This document shows, one piece after another, positions 24,284 to 33,434 of a DNA stretch of 64,000 nucleotides. Origin of the DNA: a virus; the IMG/VR virus record IMGVR_UViG_3300049433_000139, positions 19,753 to 83,752 of that record, one strand, 5' to 3'. Numbering within the stretch: the first letter of the stretch is position 1; each line of letters opens with the position of its first letter. The notes beneath the pieces are model-generated. The model did no database searches, was not told the origin of the DNA, and saw only the letters and a program-made list of their open reading frames with translations. Made by a program: the position numbers and the translations under genes.

Positions 24284-24537
24284 ACTGCCACCGCGCGCAC
24301 GTTGGCTTCCTTCATCTCGTCAAGCGATACTTCGCCAGTCGCGACAAGCACACCTTGAATATATCCAAGCCAACGCATCGCTTTGTCTTGCGACATGCCG
24401 GAGTCGATTTGCTGCACCATCCAACGCATGTGCGCGTAACCCAATCCCGTTGCGCCGCGATCAGGACAATCGCAGTACGGTTCGAGGTACTTCGCGTCAA
24501 TATCTTTCGCCGCTACGATACACTGGTTTAGGTTCAA
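24280..24537 (-). CDS. Hypothetical phage protein
   Basis: An 85-residue protein from TTG 24537 with GGGGAGG 8 bases upstream; an earlier start at 24627 would overlap the neighbouring gene by 47 bases. Contains YCDCPDRGATGLGYAHM and a helix WMVQQIDSGMSQDKAMRWL, the helical pattern seen in small phage regulatory proteins. Function unknown. Confidence 0.55.
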   Translation of the reverse strand: MNLNQCIVAAKDIDAKYLEPYCDCPDRGATGLGYAHMRWMVQQIDSGMSQDKAMRWLGYIQGVLVATGEVSLDEMKEANVRAVAV

Positions 24538-24580
24538 GCCCCGCCTCCCCTGATAAAACAAAACATGCGTATCGGGTTTG

Positions 24581-24928
24581 TCACGAAGCAAGCCCGTAGT
24601 CGTTGGGATGCGCGTACGCATCAACAAAATACGGGTCCGCTACAAGTCCGTTCTCAACGCGGAGACTGCCTGCCGCGATCTGCCGCTGCCGGCGCGCAAC
24701 GGCGCGCTTGCCGTTCAACCCCGCTATTGCATTCCGCGCCGAGTGCCCTTCGCGTTTCGCCGTCCTTGTGCGGCGCCGATTCTCTCGCATCGCCTGTTCG
24801 TAAATACCCATCTTGACGAGGGCGCCCATGAGCGCTTCGGCCGATACGGCCAGGGCATCGGTGCCAGCGTTAACGGCACGCTGCATGAAGTTACGGGCGA
24901 ACGCAGCGGCTGCGGAAGGGCGATACAT
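24581..24928 (-). CDS. Basic helical phage protein
   Basis: A 115-residue protein starting MYRPSAAAAFARNFMQRA; TTGGAGC is upstream. Ala/Arg rich with a basic centre (RENRRRTRTAKREG). First gene after a phage-family promoter. Function unknown. Confidence 0.6.
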   Translation of the reverse strand: MYRPSAAAAFARNFMQRAVNAGTDALAVSAEALMGALVKMGIYEQAMRENRRRTRTAKREGHSARNAIAGLNGKRAVARRQRQIAAGSLRVENGLVADPYFVDAYAHPNDYGLAS

Positions 24929-24956
24929 GCTGGTGCGCTCCAAGGGCTGTTGTGTC

Positions 24957-24984
24957 AACCTACAACCGATTTGCAAAAAGTCAA
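24957..24984 (-). promoter_or_regulatory. Phage-family promoter, leftward
   Basis: TTGACT (24984-24979), spacer TTTTGCAAATCGGTTG (16 bases), TAGTTG (24962-24957). The TGA of the -35 box is the stop codon of the upstream gene. Confidence 0.7.
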
Positions 24985-25445
24985 CAGTTAAATACAGGCA
25001 AGCCATCCACGGTCACGGTATCGTCGTCCATATCCACTGCGTCCGGCGAGCAGGAGAGGAGTTCGCATGTGGTTTCGACTATCCAGTCCCACCTATCCGC
25101 GCGGGCCAGGAGGGCAGTAGCCGCCGTTGAGCCATCCAAGCGGCGGAGCGTCACGCGCTTGTCAGGCACGTAAGCAGCGCCGCGCAGGAGTTCGGGCGAG
25201 CGGTCGCGCAGGGCGGAAAAGGGGAGGACAGCACAAAGCAAATCATCTGCAGTCGTGCCAGACTTTAACTGCGGTTGCGCTCCCTCCGTGCTCGGGCGAG
25301 AAAAGAACCGCTCGGCACTTGGCGCCCCTTGCTTCCTTAGCGTCTCAACCGCAGCCGTTACCGCGAGCTGATGCTGCAGGGACGTTGCCGACCAGTCCAG
25401 CGCGGCGATGCGATCGGCGAGGGCGGCGTTTGTGAGGACGGTCAT
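24981..25445 (-). CDS. Hypothetical phage protein
   Basis: A 154-residue protein starting MTVLTNAALADRIAALDW; ATGA overlap upstream. Helical N-terminal half, C-terminal part acidic (CSPDAVDMDDDTVTVDGLP). Its stop is the TGA within the -35 box of the next promoter. Function unknown. Confidence 0.6.
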   Translation of the reverse strand: MTVLTNAALADRIAALDWSATSLQHQLAVTAAVETLRKQGAPSAERFFSRPSTEGAQPQLKSGTTADDLLCAVLPFSALRDRSPELLRGAAYVPDKRVTLRRLDGSTAATALLARADRWDWIVETTCELLSCSPDAVDMDDDTVTVDGLPVFNC

Positions 25446-25753
25446 GATGTGGCCTTTCTGGCGCGGATCGCCGCAGCACCGTAACTGCCTGGATATTCCG
25501 TCTCAGGATTGAACTCATTATTCTTTGACAAAGCGGGACGTTCCGACTTGCCAGTGGTTATATCAATAACGGTGCCGTCATCGAGACGGACGCCGAAAAC
25601 GATATCGCCAAAGCGGTAATTGTTATTGTTGCCACGCAGGCCGTATCCCATATCCGGCACGACGCGCACGTCAAACCATCCGCCTTCCGGCGCCTGATAT
25701 GCGTATTTGCTGCTCCGCTTGATGCGGGCCACAAGTTGCTGCTCGGGTATCAC
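25442..25753 (-). CDS. Hypothetical phage protein
   Basis: A 103-residue protein from GTG 25753 (GTGA overlap). Beta-rich, with GGWFDVRVVPDMGYGLRGN and FGDIVFGVRLDDGTVIDI. No family recognised. Confidence 0.55.
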   Translation of the reverse strand: MIPEQQLVARIKRSSKYAYQAPEGGWFDVRVVPDMGYGLRGNNNNYRFGDIVFGVRLDDGTVIDITTGKSERPALSKNNEFNPETEYPGSYGAAAIRARKATS

Positions 25754-25941
25754 AGCGCCCTCGCCTTTCTGACGCGCTTGAAGTTCTTGACGACGAACTC
25801 GCCAGGCTCGTGATCTTCCATCGGCGTCGTGTAGAAATTGCCGTGGATGCAATCCTTGACTTCGCGCAGCGCCAGCGCCTCGGTGCAAGGCTTGTCCATT
25901 CGAATCGTGACAGTAAAACTGTGGGTATGTTGCTTCGCCAT
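25750..25941 (-). CDS. Small early phage protein
   Basis: A 63-residue protein starting MAKQHTHSFTVTIRMDKPC, a beta-alpha-beta pattern with ALREVKDCIHGNFY and a basic end (FKRVRKARAL). First gene after the promoter at 25983-26010. This matches a common small phage family of unknown function. Confidence 0.6.
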   Translation of the reverse strand: MAKQHTHSFTVTIRMDKPCTEALALREVKDCIHGNFYTTPMEDHEPGEFVVKNFKRVRKARAL

Positions 25942-25982
25942 CTTCGTGTTCTAACTTACTTAGGGGTACGTTTCATCCTGTT

Positions 25983-26010
25983 AACCTACTGTGAATTTGT
26001 CGTAAGTCAA
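25983..26010 (-). promoter_or_regulatory. Phage-family promoter, leftward
   Basis: TTGACT (26010-26005), spacer TACGACAAATTCACAG (16 bases), TAGGTT (25988-25983). The spacer is the most diverged of the leftward copies. Confidence 0.7.
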
Positions 26011-26341
26011 CAGATAAGTGAGGTATCACGGGGTTGTGTTTGGGTGGCGGTCGCCAAGAGGTTCAATTACGTGTTGAATTTGAGGGGCAAAAATCTTTCA
26101 CTCGGGCGGCGACCGTTCATTTTCAAGTTATCCGTATAAAATGGGCATAACTTTTCCAAAATGTCCAAATGCCTTAGTGAACTTTCGTTTTTCAACATTT
26201 TTTTGGGAATTCTCTAAAAGCACTGTCAACACGTAATTGAACCAGTGGTGTGAGCGCCAGAATATGTTATCGAAAGTACCCCAAAAAAAATTCAATCGTT
26301 CATGTGCTTGATATTGTTAAGGAAACGACTGAATGTTTTTT
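26011..26341. other. AT-rich intergenic region with scattered motif halves
   Basis: No supported gene. It contains pieces of the phage-promoter element without a full promoter: GTTCAATTACGTGTTGA at 26061-26077 (plus), its inverse TGTCAACACGTAATTGAAC at 26224-26242, and runs of A and T. More copies (26388-26417) lie inside the end of the GIY-YIG gene. It may be an operator cluster or a replication start; neither is proven. Confidence 0.5.
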
Positions 26342-27061
26342 CTAAAAAAGTTTCAGTGGCTCGGTATTTTCAACAGATAAGTGATATTTGCCCGTTTTAG
26401 GTTCAATTACGTGTTGACGTTGTTTGACCAGTTCGGCGCGAGCAATGGCGTTTTTGCGTTTTGAGGACAAACGAGGTTTTGAACGCGCAGGGGTGCGTAA
26501 CTTGCGTTTCCGTCGCTTTATCATCTTCCGACCGCGCCGCTTTGCTGCCCCGCGCTCAATGGATTCTGCCGAGTGCTTCCGACCTTTGCTCGCGGCTCCA
26601 ATTCGTGCCTTAGATTCTGGAGTGTGCTTTGGTTTCGGTATGGGTTTCGGCTTTGGTTTTCGACTCTGAACAGTAGCCAAGCGACGCTCAATCGACTCTC
26701 GTGAGTGTATCAAACCCGGAGCACCTTGACCGCCGAGAGTGGTGTTCGCACAAAGAGGCCAGAGCAACCGTAGCGTGGCTATCCAATAGCGCTCGCGTTC
26801 CGACCAATCACCATCCGCCTGCACGGTCTCCATAGTCTGCACGCGGATGTGCTTACCGCAGCCACGTATCCACGCAGCAATCGCGCGGTGCGGGTGTTGC
26901 TTGGCGCCGTGGCGGTGCTCTGTGAGGCGTTTTTGTGCGGTGAAGATCGTTTTGCCGCAATAGAACGGGTATCCGTTCGACCAGCCGTTGGCGATCGTCT
27001 CGGGACGCGTATCAACGAGCCAATAGATTAGGGTTGGTGTGGAAACGGGACGGCGGGGCAC
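26342..27061 (-). CDS. GIY-YIG homing endonuclease with NUMOD3-like repeats
   Basis: A 239-residue protein from GTG 27061. The GIY-YIG-like N-terminal domain has TLIYWLVDTRPE, GYPFYCGKT and RLTEHRHGA; the catalytic Arg and Glu are in the expected places. The C-terminal half has Ser/Lys-rich repeats with HTPESKARIGAASKGRKHS, the NUMOD3 DNA-binding type. The start is 6 bases from a phage-family -10 box, so the message is probably leaderless. It is paralogous to the gene at 45662. Its last codons are encoded by copies of the promoter flank motif. Confidence 0.8.
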   Translation of the reverse strand: MPRRPVSTPTLIYWLVDTRPETIANGWSNGYPFYCGKTIFTAQKRLTEHRHGAKQHPHRAIAAWIRGCGKHIRVQTMETVQADGDWSERERYWIATLRLLWPLCANTTLGGQGAPGLIHSRESIERRLATVQSRKPKPKPIPKPKHTPESKARIGAASKGRKHSAESIERGAAKRRGRKMIKRRKRKLRTPARSKPRLSSKRKNAIARAELVKQRQHVIEPKTGKYHLSVENTEPLKLF

Positions 27062-27067
27062 ATGAAA

Positions 27068-27095
27068 AATGTACCGGAATTTTGCAAAAAGTCAA
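27068..27095 (-). promoter_or_regulatory. Phage-family promoter, leftward, leaderless output
   Basis: TTGACT (27095-27090), spacer TTTTGCAAAATTCCGG (16 bases), TACATT (27073-27068). The GIY-YIG start codon is at 27061. Confidence 0.75.
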
Positions 27096-27169
27096 CAGAA
27101 TAGGGCGTATCTAGCAAAGTCCATCGACATCCGCTACAACCCGTCCCGACCGACGCGGAGGGAAACAGC

Positions 27170-27457
27170 ATGCGCCACGCACTTCCTTTACTGCTCCTGC
27201 TCGCTGCACCCGCTGCGGCAGCCACGCCCAACGAAACGGCGTGCATCTTGAAAGCCGCCGAGACCCTTCCGAAGATCGCAGGAATGCAAATTGGAAAGAG
27301 CCGCGCAACACTCCTGCCGGCCCCGCAGGGCTGGCAGTGGGGACCACCAATCAAAGTTGAAGTGGATTGGACCGCCGCGGGCCAAGCCGCAACGTGGGCG
27401 TATCTTTGCACCGTCGGGGATTCAGGGAACGCCGTGGTGCAGCGCCTGGCTAATTAG
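27170..27457 (+). CDS. Small predicted secreted protein (phage moron)
   Basis: A 95-residue protein with a signal peptide (MRHALPLLLLLAAPAAAAT) and a mature part with two Cys (NETACILKA and AYLCTVGD), probably a periplasmic disulfide-linked domain. Strong GGAGGG upstream. It is on the plus strand in a minus-strand operon, which suggests a moron expressed from the prophage. Its end overlaps the convergent methyltransferase gene by 8 bases. Function unknown. Confidence 0.65.
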   Translation: MRHALPLLLLLAAPAAAATPNETACILKAAETLPKIAGMQIGKSRATLLPAPQGWQWGPPIKVEVDWTAAGQAATWAYLCTVGDSGNAVVQRLAN

Positions 27458-29075
27458 CAGGCAGTGCGACGCGTGGCGGCATGAACGCTGCTATCCTGGT
27501 GGCCAGCCATCTGAATTTGGGAACCGCCCAACTGTTACCAAGGCTTTTATAGCGCGGCCCGTCAGGGCAGGCGAGAGCGAGTTTGCGGCGCCATGGTATT
27601 GCCGTGTAGTCGGGTGACCACCAACGGCCGCTGTGGTCCTGCCACGCGCCGGGATAGGATGCGTGGACGCGAAACTGGAAACCCTGCAGGCGCTCGCACT
27701 CACGGGGCGTGAGACGTCGGACGGCCGAAGTGAGCACATGCGGCTTGTCACCACCACCACTGCTCGCGCGCAGCGCAAAGGCGCAGTCGTCGCCGAGTTC
27801 TGCCGTGCCGCCACCTTCACGGCCGCGCAGGGCTACTGTCATAGCAACAGCCAAGTGACCGCCACCATTTTGATGCGAGTTGGAGTGTCCCATGGCACGC
27901 ATTGTACTGGCGATTTCTCCAACGCCGAAACCTGATTGACCCGATGCCTTGCAATCGAATGCTATAATCGGCGTGCCTCGCCCTGTCCCATCCTCGCTTC
28001 CGTCCGCGCCTTCTGCTTTGAGAGCGTGAGATATCGGGCCGGTAACGCTCGTGACCGCAAGCATGGTGGTCGATTCGTAGTCTTGTGACGAACCCTCGCG
28101 CGTAGCGACACAACGCGCGAGTTGGGGAATGTACGTCTGCAGCGTGTCGTCGAAACTATCGTTACCCTTGGCCAATAGCGGACGAGACAGGACGGGTAGG
28201 AGGCCGCCGTCTAAGTCGAAATAGGTTCCAAGCCCGCCACCACCTGTAGTGCGGCTTGCAATTGTTCCGGTAACTCTTTGCCCCGCTTCTCTGCTCGGCG
28301 GAGAATCCCTGCGCACGCCTTCCGGCTCAAAAAGTACTGCGGCGGGATCGGCCCCGTTTCCAAAATCTGCGACAACGATGACACGCTCGCGTCGTTGGGC
28401 CAACTGAAAGTATTGAGCGTCCTTGACAGTCCACGCGGCGCGTCCTTTGGGTCCAATGACCACCCCGCTTCGAGGCCACTTGATGTAGTGTGACTTGTGT
28501 TTGGCGCTCCATCCCCACTGCCGGGAAGCGCGACCGGGCAAAGGGGCGGGCTCGGTAGGAATGAAGGCTGTTGCTGCTCCGACAAGTCCCGCAAGAAAGC
28601 ATCCAAACGCATTATCTTTGGTGCTGAGCACGCCGGGGACATTTTCCCACACGACGTTGCGGAGTCCATTACCATCAACAAGTTCATGTGCGAGTCCTAC
28701 GAATGCTAAGGTTAGGTTTCCGCGGGCGTCGTCCAGCGATGCGCGATTGCCGGCGATGGAAAAGGCTTGGCAGGGCGTGCCGCCACAGAGCACGTCAACG
28801 CGACCGAGGCGCGAAGTGCAGACCTTGGTAAAATCGCCGTGGTTGAGCACGCGGGGGTAGTGGTGACGCAGGACAGCGGAGGGAAACGGTTCAATCTCAG
28901 CGAAACCTACGGGACGCCAACCGAGCGGTGTCCACGCAACGCTTGCGGCCTCGATGCCGGAACAAACGGAAAAGAAGCGGATATCCGGTCCAAACAGGGA
29001 CCACGTTGCGTCTTGCAGGGATGTGCCTTGGTAGAGGACGTTGCGGCCTCGCCTAGTAGTGATGAGCACACTCAT
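27450..29075 (-). CDS. DNA cytosine-5 methyltransferase
   Basis: A 541-residue enzyme starting MSVLITTRRGRNVLYQG. Motif I FFSVCSGIEAAS, motif IV GGTPCQAFS with catalytic Cys102, motif VI ENVPGV, motif VIII AQRRERV, and motif X near GNSWAVP are all present. The recognition region between VIII and IX is long (about 170 residues). The ATG overlaps the stop of the primase gene by 4 bases. It methylates phage DNA, likely as protection from host restriction; recognition site unknown. No cognate endonuclease is beside it. Confidence 0.85.
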   Translation of the reverse strand: MSVLITTRRGRNVLYQGTSLQDATWSLFGPDIRFFSVCSGIEAASVAWTPLGWRPVGFAEIEPFPSAVLRHHYPRVLNHGDFTKVCTSRLGRVDVLCGGTPCQAFSIAGNRASLDDARGNLTLAFVGLAHELVDGNGLRNVVWENVPGVLSTKDNAFGCFLAGLVGAATAFIPTEPAPLPGRASRQWGWSAKHKSHYIKWPRSGVVIGPKGRAAWTVKDAQYFQLAQRRERVIVVADFGNGADPAAVLFEPEGVRRDSPPSREAGQRVTGTIASRTTGGGGLGTYFDLDGGLLPVLSRPLLAKGNDSFDDTLQTYIPQLARCVATREGSSQDYESTTMLAVTSVTGPISHALKAEGADGSEDGTGRGTPIIAFDCKASGQSGFGVGEIASTMRAMGHSNSHQNGGGHLAVAMTVALRGREGGGTAELGDDCAFALRASSGGGDKPHVLTSAVRRLTPRECERLQGFQFRVHASYPGAWQDHSGRWWSPDYTAIPWRRKLALACPDGPRYKSLGNSWAVPKFRWLATRIAAFMPPRVALPAN

Positions 29076-31729
29076 TGGTGTGCCTTGCTTATCCCAACCA
29101 ACGGCCGCCCGTGGCTGTCCGACCCGACGGTGTAGCGAACCCCGAGCCGGGGAATATCGGCGATATGCGCAGCGGAGCCGCGCACCCAAACCGCCGCGCG
29201 CTTGCCGTGAACCGTTGTTTTCTCCTGGCGAAAGCCCATGCGCTTCATGATTGCGCCGCGTGCCGATGTGGCGCCGCCGTTGCGCCAACCGCACAGACTG
29301 GCGAGCTGTACCAAGTCCGCCGCTGTGATGTAGGACAGTGTGGCGGTGTGCTCTGCCGGCGCGAACCAATCCTGCAAAAGGACTTCCATGTCGGAAGCGG
29401 AACGCGCGGCTTCCTGATGCTCTGTAGCGGTTCCCCAAACGCTGCGGGGCAGGGCGAAGTCCGCTCCTTTAGACTCAAGGGCGGCAGCCTCGCCAAGTAG
29501 GGCGCGGATGTTGTCGGACAACCACTGCAGGTTCAACTCGCCTGGCATGGCGACGGGCAGGAAGCGGCGGTTGCCAGTCGGATCCTGCAGCGGTTCGTCG
29601 CCGTTGACCGTGCCCAAGAAGATGTTGCGGCGGGGACGATTGGATACGGAACGCGCGTAGGCAGTGCGGCCGCGATCGACCTGGCGCGAAAGCATCGCCT
29701 TCACGTGATCGACGTTAGCGCTGTTGCGCTGCCCCATTTCGCCGATTTCAACAAGGCACTTGCCGGCAAGCGAAAGCACCAGCTCTTTACTGGCGTCGCC
29801 GAGTAACACCTCGTCCGAAAACCACTCGGTTGAGCGCCGTGCCAGTTCGGAAAGGGAGGACTTACCCATGTCGGCAATGATGGTCGCAATAGTCGACTTG
29901 CCGGTGCCTTGTGGTCCGAAAAATACCGCCATGAAATCGTGCTTGCAGCCGGGTTGCCGAATACGCCGCACCATGCCGCCGATGATGTTGCGGGACACGG
30001 CTTGGTGATACGGATCGCAGGGAGTCCCTGCGGTATGGGAAAGCCACGTCGAGAGGCGCGGCGAGCCGTCCCATTCGGCTTCGAGGGCGGCGAGGGTGTC
30101 GCGTGCAGGATCAACCGCGTTGGTATATGCGATGCTTTCCAGTGATTCCCAAAAGAACCGATCGGCCGGCCGGAACCGGATTTCTGTTCGATTACCGCGC
30201 GTGCGCAGTTTGGAAATTACGCTGTCATCAACAAAGGTCCAATCCGCCCAACGCAATTCATCGTCCACGCCGCCTTTTATTTCCATCCGTTCGAGCCACA
30301 GGTTCCAGCGTATTTCGAGGGAAAGCTGCGCGAGGAAGACAATGCAGTTGTCTGAGTTGTCGTTCTGAATTTCGCCTTTGTGGTCGCGCTTCCAGTCGTC
30401 GATGGTAACGAAGGCGCGTTCTACCTTGTTCGAAAAGGCGTTACCTGCGTGCTTGATCTTTGAATCGGGCAGCGTGCGGCCCATAGCGCGGACACGTCGG
30501 CAAACCGCTTCGAAAATATCCGGATGCACGTTCTGCAGAATACCTAAGACGTCAATGACGCGGCTTGGAAGGAACTTCTGTGGCGGTTCCGCCATGGCTA
30601 CGACACGGGATATAGCGTCGTTTAAGAGGTGGTAGAGGCCGTGGGCGTTGAGCGTGGGCGGAAGGGTGGGAACGTCGTCAGAAAGAGGGCGAGACGGCGC
30701 GTCGGACGTGGCTGCCAGAAACTCACGTAGGATTGCTTCGCCGTACTCGGCTTGCTTCTCGCCGCGGCCGAGCATGGGAATGCCAGCGGAGTGGAGGGTG
30801 GCGCCCGTGGCGGCGGCGAGGGCAGCAACGCCGTCGAACATCGCGGCGGAGGACTTGCGGATGGTGCCGTGCCAGCCGAGCGAATGGGCACGCTGCATAA
30901 AAGTGTTGAGCGTGACGGATTGCGGCGTGGGGTCGGTGGCGAAGGATTGCCACTTAGACGCCGCTTCCGAAGGGGTGCCTGGATTAGAATCGAAGGTAAG
31001 TTCCCAAAGCTCGAATCCGCTTTCCCCTTGGTCAAGCTTCAAAGCCATTCCAATAGAAACCCAATCCTCGTAGGCGGTGAAAACGTCGCGTTCCGAGAGC
31101 CACGTCAAGAGGGCGGCAACGTCGCCTTGATCGCGGCTACCTGGCGGCGTACCTTGGGAGGTGCGCGGCGTAGTCGAGCGCATGCAGTGGGCAAGTAGTG
31201 CGTCGGGGCAGGGGTGTGGCGGCGCATTAGACATGAGCAGATAGGGGAGCGACTCGCCGTTCTCTAAATAGGTACTGCCGGCGGCGACCGTGTACCCTAC
31301 CGCACGAACATTGATGCGTTTTTTTATTGCGTCGGGCTGGCGGAGTTGGGAGGCGTCGATGTGTGGCGGCACTGCGCAGTATACGTGCCACCCGCCTCTG
31401 GCCGACTGCACTGCAGGCGCAAGCGGGCCGGGCAAACCCCAATCCGCACACAGTGAGCACCACAGCGACCACGCTTCGGTGCGGCCCGCTTCGCCGCCGG
31501 ATGCGTCAATATCAACGATCACGAGATGCGATGCGAACGCGACGATTCCAAAGTTGCAATTTTCGTTTTCAGCGGCCCACTTTTTCCACTGTTCGGGATC
31601 GCGGCTAAAATCGTGTTTAAACGAACCTACGATTCCCGTGGGCGATTTGTTGCCCTTGGGAATTGGAAAAAGAGCCGCACCGTTGGCTGCGTAGTACGCA
31701 AGGTCGGTGGACAGAGCAGTGTCGTTCAT
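29072..31729 (-). CDS. Primase-polymerase fused to VapE-type helicase
   Basis: An 885-residue replication protein. Residues about 5-170 form a primase-polymerase domain: NCNFGIVAF, LVIVDIDASGG (metal-binding Asp residues) and SARGGWHVYC with a conserved His. A PriCT-like helical segment follows (YEDWVSIGMALK). The C-terminal half is a VapE/D5-like SF3-type ATPase with FFGPQGTGKST as Walker A and GDASKELVLSLAGKCLVEIGEM as the Walker B region. It primes and opens phage DNA. Overlaps with both neighbours by 4 bases. Confidence 0.85.
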   Translation of the reverse strand: MNDTALSTDLAYYAANGAALFPIPKGNKSPTGIVGSFKHDFSRDPEQWKKWAAENENCNFGIVAFASHLVIVDIDASGGEAGRTEAWSLWCSLCADWGLPGPLAPAVQSARGGWHVYCAVPPHIDASQLRQPDAIKKRINVRAVGYTVAAGSTYLENGESLPYLLMSNAPPHPCPDALLAHCMRSTTPRTSQGTPPGSRDQGDVAALLTWLSERDVFTAYEDWVSIGMALKLDQGESGFELWELTFDSNPGTPSEAASKWQSFATDPTPQSVTLNTFMQRAHSLGWHGTIRKSSAAMFDGVAALAAATGATLHSAGIPMLGRGEKQAEYGEAILREFLAATSDAPSRPLSDDVPTLPPTLNAHGLYHLLNDAISRVVAMAEPPQKFLPSRVIDVLGILQNVHPDIFEAVCRRVRAMGRTLPDSKIKHAGNAFSNKVERAFVTIDDWKRDHKGEIQNDNSDNCIVFLAQLSLEIRWNLWLERMEIKGGVDDELRWADWTFVDDSVISKLRTRGNRTEIRFRPADRFFWESLESIAYTNAVDPARDTLAALEAEWDGSPRLSTWLSHTAGTPCDPYHQAVSRNIIGGMVRRIRQPGCKHDFMAVFFGPQGTGKSTIATIIADMGKSSLSELARRSTEWFSDEVLLGDASKELVLSLAGKCLVEIGEMGQRNSANVDHVKAMLSRQVDRGRTAYARSVSNRPRRNIFLGTVNGDEPLQDPTGNRRFLPVAMPGELNLQWLSDNIRALLGEAAALESKGADFALPRSVWGTATEHQEAARSASDMEVLLQDWFAPAEHTATLSYITAADLVQLASLCGWRNGGATSARGAIMKRMGFRQEKTTVHGKRAAVWVRGSAAHIADIPRLGVRYTVGSDSHGRPLVGISKAHQ

Positions 31730-32763
31730 GCGGCGCGAAGCGCTCTTATCTTGGCGGCACGTTTAAGTCCCGCTAGGAGAGGCGTAATATCCACTACTGG
31801 CGGAACGGCAGCGCGTTCGCAGTTCTGCACCGCCTGCCGCCAATACGACGGTTTCAGCTCGGCGCCGATCGCGCGACGACCCATTTGCAGCGCGACGTAA
31901 AGTTCCGAGCCGATGCCGGCGAATGGAGAGAAAACCGTATCGCCTGGATTGCTCCAAAGATCGATGCATCGGCGAATTGGCGTGAGCTGCAGTGGCGCGA
32001 TATGCGCCTCGTCTTGTTCCTCGCGCGCTTCCTTGCGGCTCAGGACGTCGGATTGAGCAATGTCCATCCATACGGGTTCGGCGTAGCGCTGCCATACCGC
32101 GATGGAATATCCGCGCGTGCCCGGCGTCGCGATCGACGGGACCATCTTCTGCGCGTCCTCGTTCCACTCGCGCGAGGGGAGCGTGTCGGTCGGAGATGCT
32201 TCGTTGCCGTAATAGGCGTCGAATTGACCCGCGACTCGTTCCTCGATGGGATTTTCCCCAGGTTTGCGCATGGTAATGATGTAGTCGGGCACGGCCATAC
32301 GCGAGAGACAAGAGTCCTTGCAAATCTGCTTATGAAGAAGGCCAATTGCCTTGGTTCGCTGCATTGCCGACACGGGATCTTTGCGGATGACGACTTCGGA
32401 GTGATAGTAGAAACCGGCTTCCTGATGGGCTTTGATGATATCGCCGCGGAAGTCGCGCAGACCAATAAAACCGTCGCGCAGTTTCGACGTCGGAAGATTC
32501 ATGCAGTGAATCGAAACGAGCCGGCCGGGTTTCGTGATGCGGTAGCACTCCGCAATCAAGAATTTGTAATGTGTCCAAAATTGATCATCCGAACGGCAAT
32601 TGCTCATATCGCGCGGGTCGTCGGAAAATGTGTAAAGCGAGCAAAATGGCGGACTGTACATTGTATAATGTACGGAATTGTCGGGTAGATTACGTGCGAC
32701 CTCAACGCAATCGCCATTCCACAAACACCACTTTGCGCCGGAAGCTTGCTCTAAAATTTTCAT
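31726..32763 (-). CDS. DNA N4-cytosine/N6-adenine methyltransferase (beta type)
   Basis: A 345-residue protein starting MKILEQASGAKWCLWNGD. Motif IV is SPPF near residues 38-41 (the beta-class variant), and motif I FSPFAGIGSE comes late near residue 290, the order of beta-class enzymes. The centre holds a target-recognition region with VIRKDPVSAMQRTKAIGL. It overlaps the primase start by 4 bases. Site specificity cannot be read from the sequence. Confidence 0.8.
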   Translation of the reverse strand: MKILEQASGAKWCLWNGDCVEVARNLPDNSVHYTMYSPPFCSLYTFSDDPRDMSNCRSDDQFWTHYKFLIAECYRITKPGRLVSIHCMNLPTSKLRDGFIGLRDFRGDIIKAHQEAGFYYHSEVVIRKDPVSAMQRTKAIGLLHKQICKDSCLSRMAVPDYIITMRKPGENPIEERVAGQFDAYYGNEASPTDTLPSREWNEDAQKMVPSIATPGTRGYSIAVWQRYAEPVWMDIAQSDVLSRKEAREEQDEAHIAPLQLTPIRRCIDLWSNPGDTVFSPFAGIGSELYVALQMGRRAIGAELKPSYWRQAVQNCERAAVPPVVDITPLLAGLKRAAKIRALRAA

Positions 32764-33434
32764 GCTGCTTTCCTGAATTCTTGATTGGTATTTTGTTTGC
32801 TGTGAACGAACAAATGACAAGGACGACACAACAAAACGAGATTGCTCAACGCAGCGCGGAGAGCTTTTACGCGAAACCCAACAATGTGATGAATGTGAAG
32901 TTTAGTGTCGTATCGCGCTGCGGCGCTTTGACTTATACCGCAGCGTTGACAGCATTTATTATCGCGAGCGTAGACTTGTATCGATACAGCGCGCCATTCA
33001 TCAGATGCATAAAACGCTTGTCGTTCCGGGGTTATGCCGCCTTGCCAATGAGGCGAATCGGGGCCGCGTTTTTGTACTTTTCCTAAAAACGCAGATGGTT
33101 CGCCCTTCTTAAACCCAACAGTTGTTCCGCTATAACTGCCACGTTTACGAGTCGGAATACCGTCGTCCTTGAGCCATTCCCATACGCGCTTAGAATTACG
33201 TCCGACCAACTTAGCAATTGCGGTGCAGTCTAGCCCTTCGGTGACGTACTTCTGTTCCAACCATTCGCGCGTAACAGGTCGCGTCCGACGCTGCCACGCC
33301 GCCTTGCATGTTTTATGATCGCAAAAGAACTGCTTGATTGGCAGCCCATTGGAAGGGTTTATCAAGCGACGGCGCAGTGCCTTTTCGCACTCGGTGCATT
33401 TTACGTCGCATATCGGACCCGTCGATATCGTCAT
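32760..33434 (-). CDS. HNH endonuclease
   Basis: A 224-residue protein. An N-terminal zinc segment (CDVKCTECEKALRRR, FFCDHKTCKAAW) and a helix-turn-helix-like region (LDCTAIAKLVGRNSKRVWEWL) precede a C-terminal HNH core with CCQRCG, HIHHIVGF, NLVLLCRPCHLFVH. It is free-standing between methyltransferase and helicase and may be a homing nuclease or a packaging/restriction nuclease. The ATG at 33434 overlaps the helicase stop. Confidence 0.8.
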   Translation of the reverse strand: MTISTGPICDVKCTECEKALRRRLINPSNGLPIKQFFCDHKTCKAAWQRRTRPVTREWLEQKYVTEGLDCTAIAKLVGRNSKRVWEWLKDDGIPTRKRGSYSGTTVGFKKGEPSAFLGKVQKRGPDSPHWQGGITPERQAFYASDEWRAVSIQVYARDNKCCQRCGISQSAAARYDTKLHIHHIVGFRVKALRAALSNLVLLCRPCHLFVHSKQNTNQEFRKAA

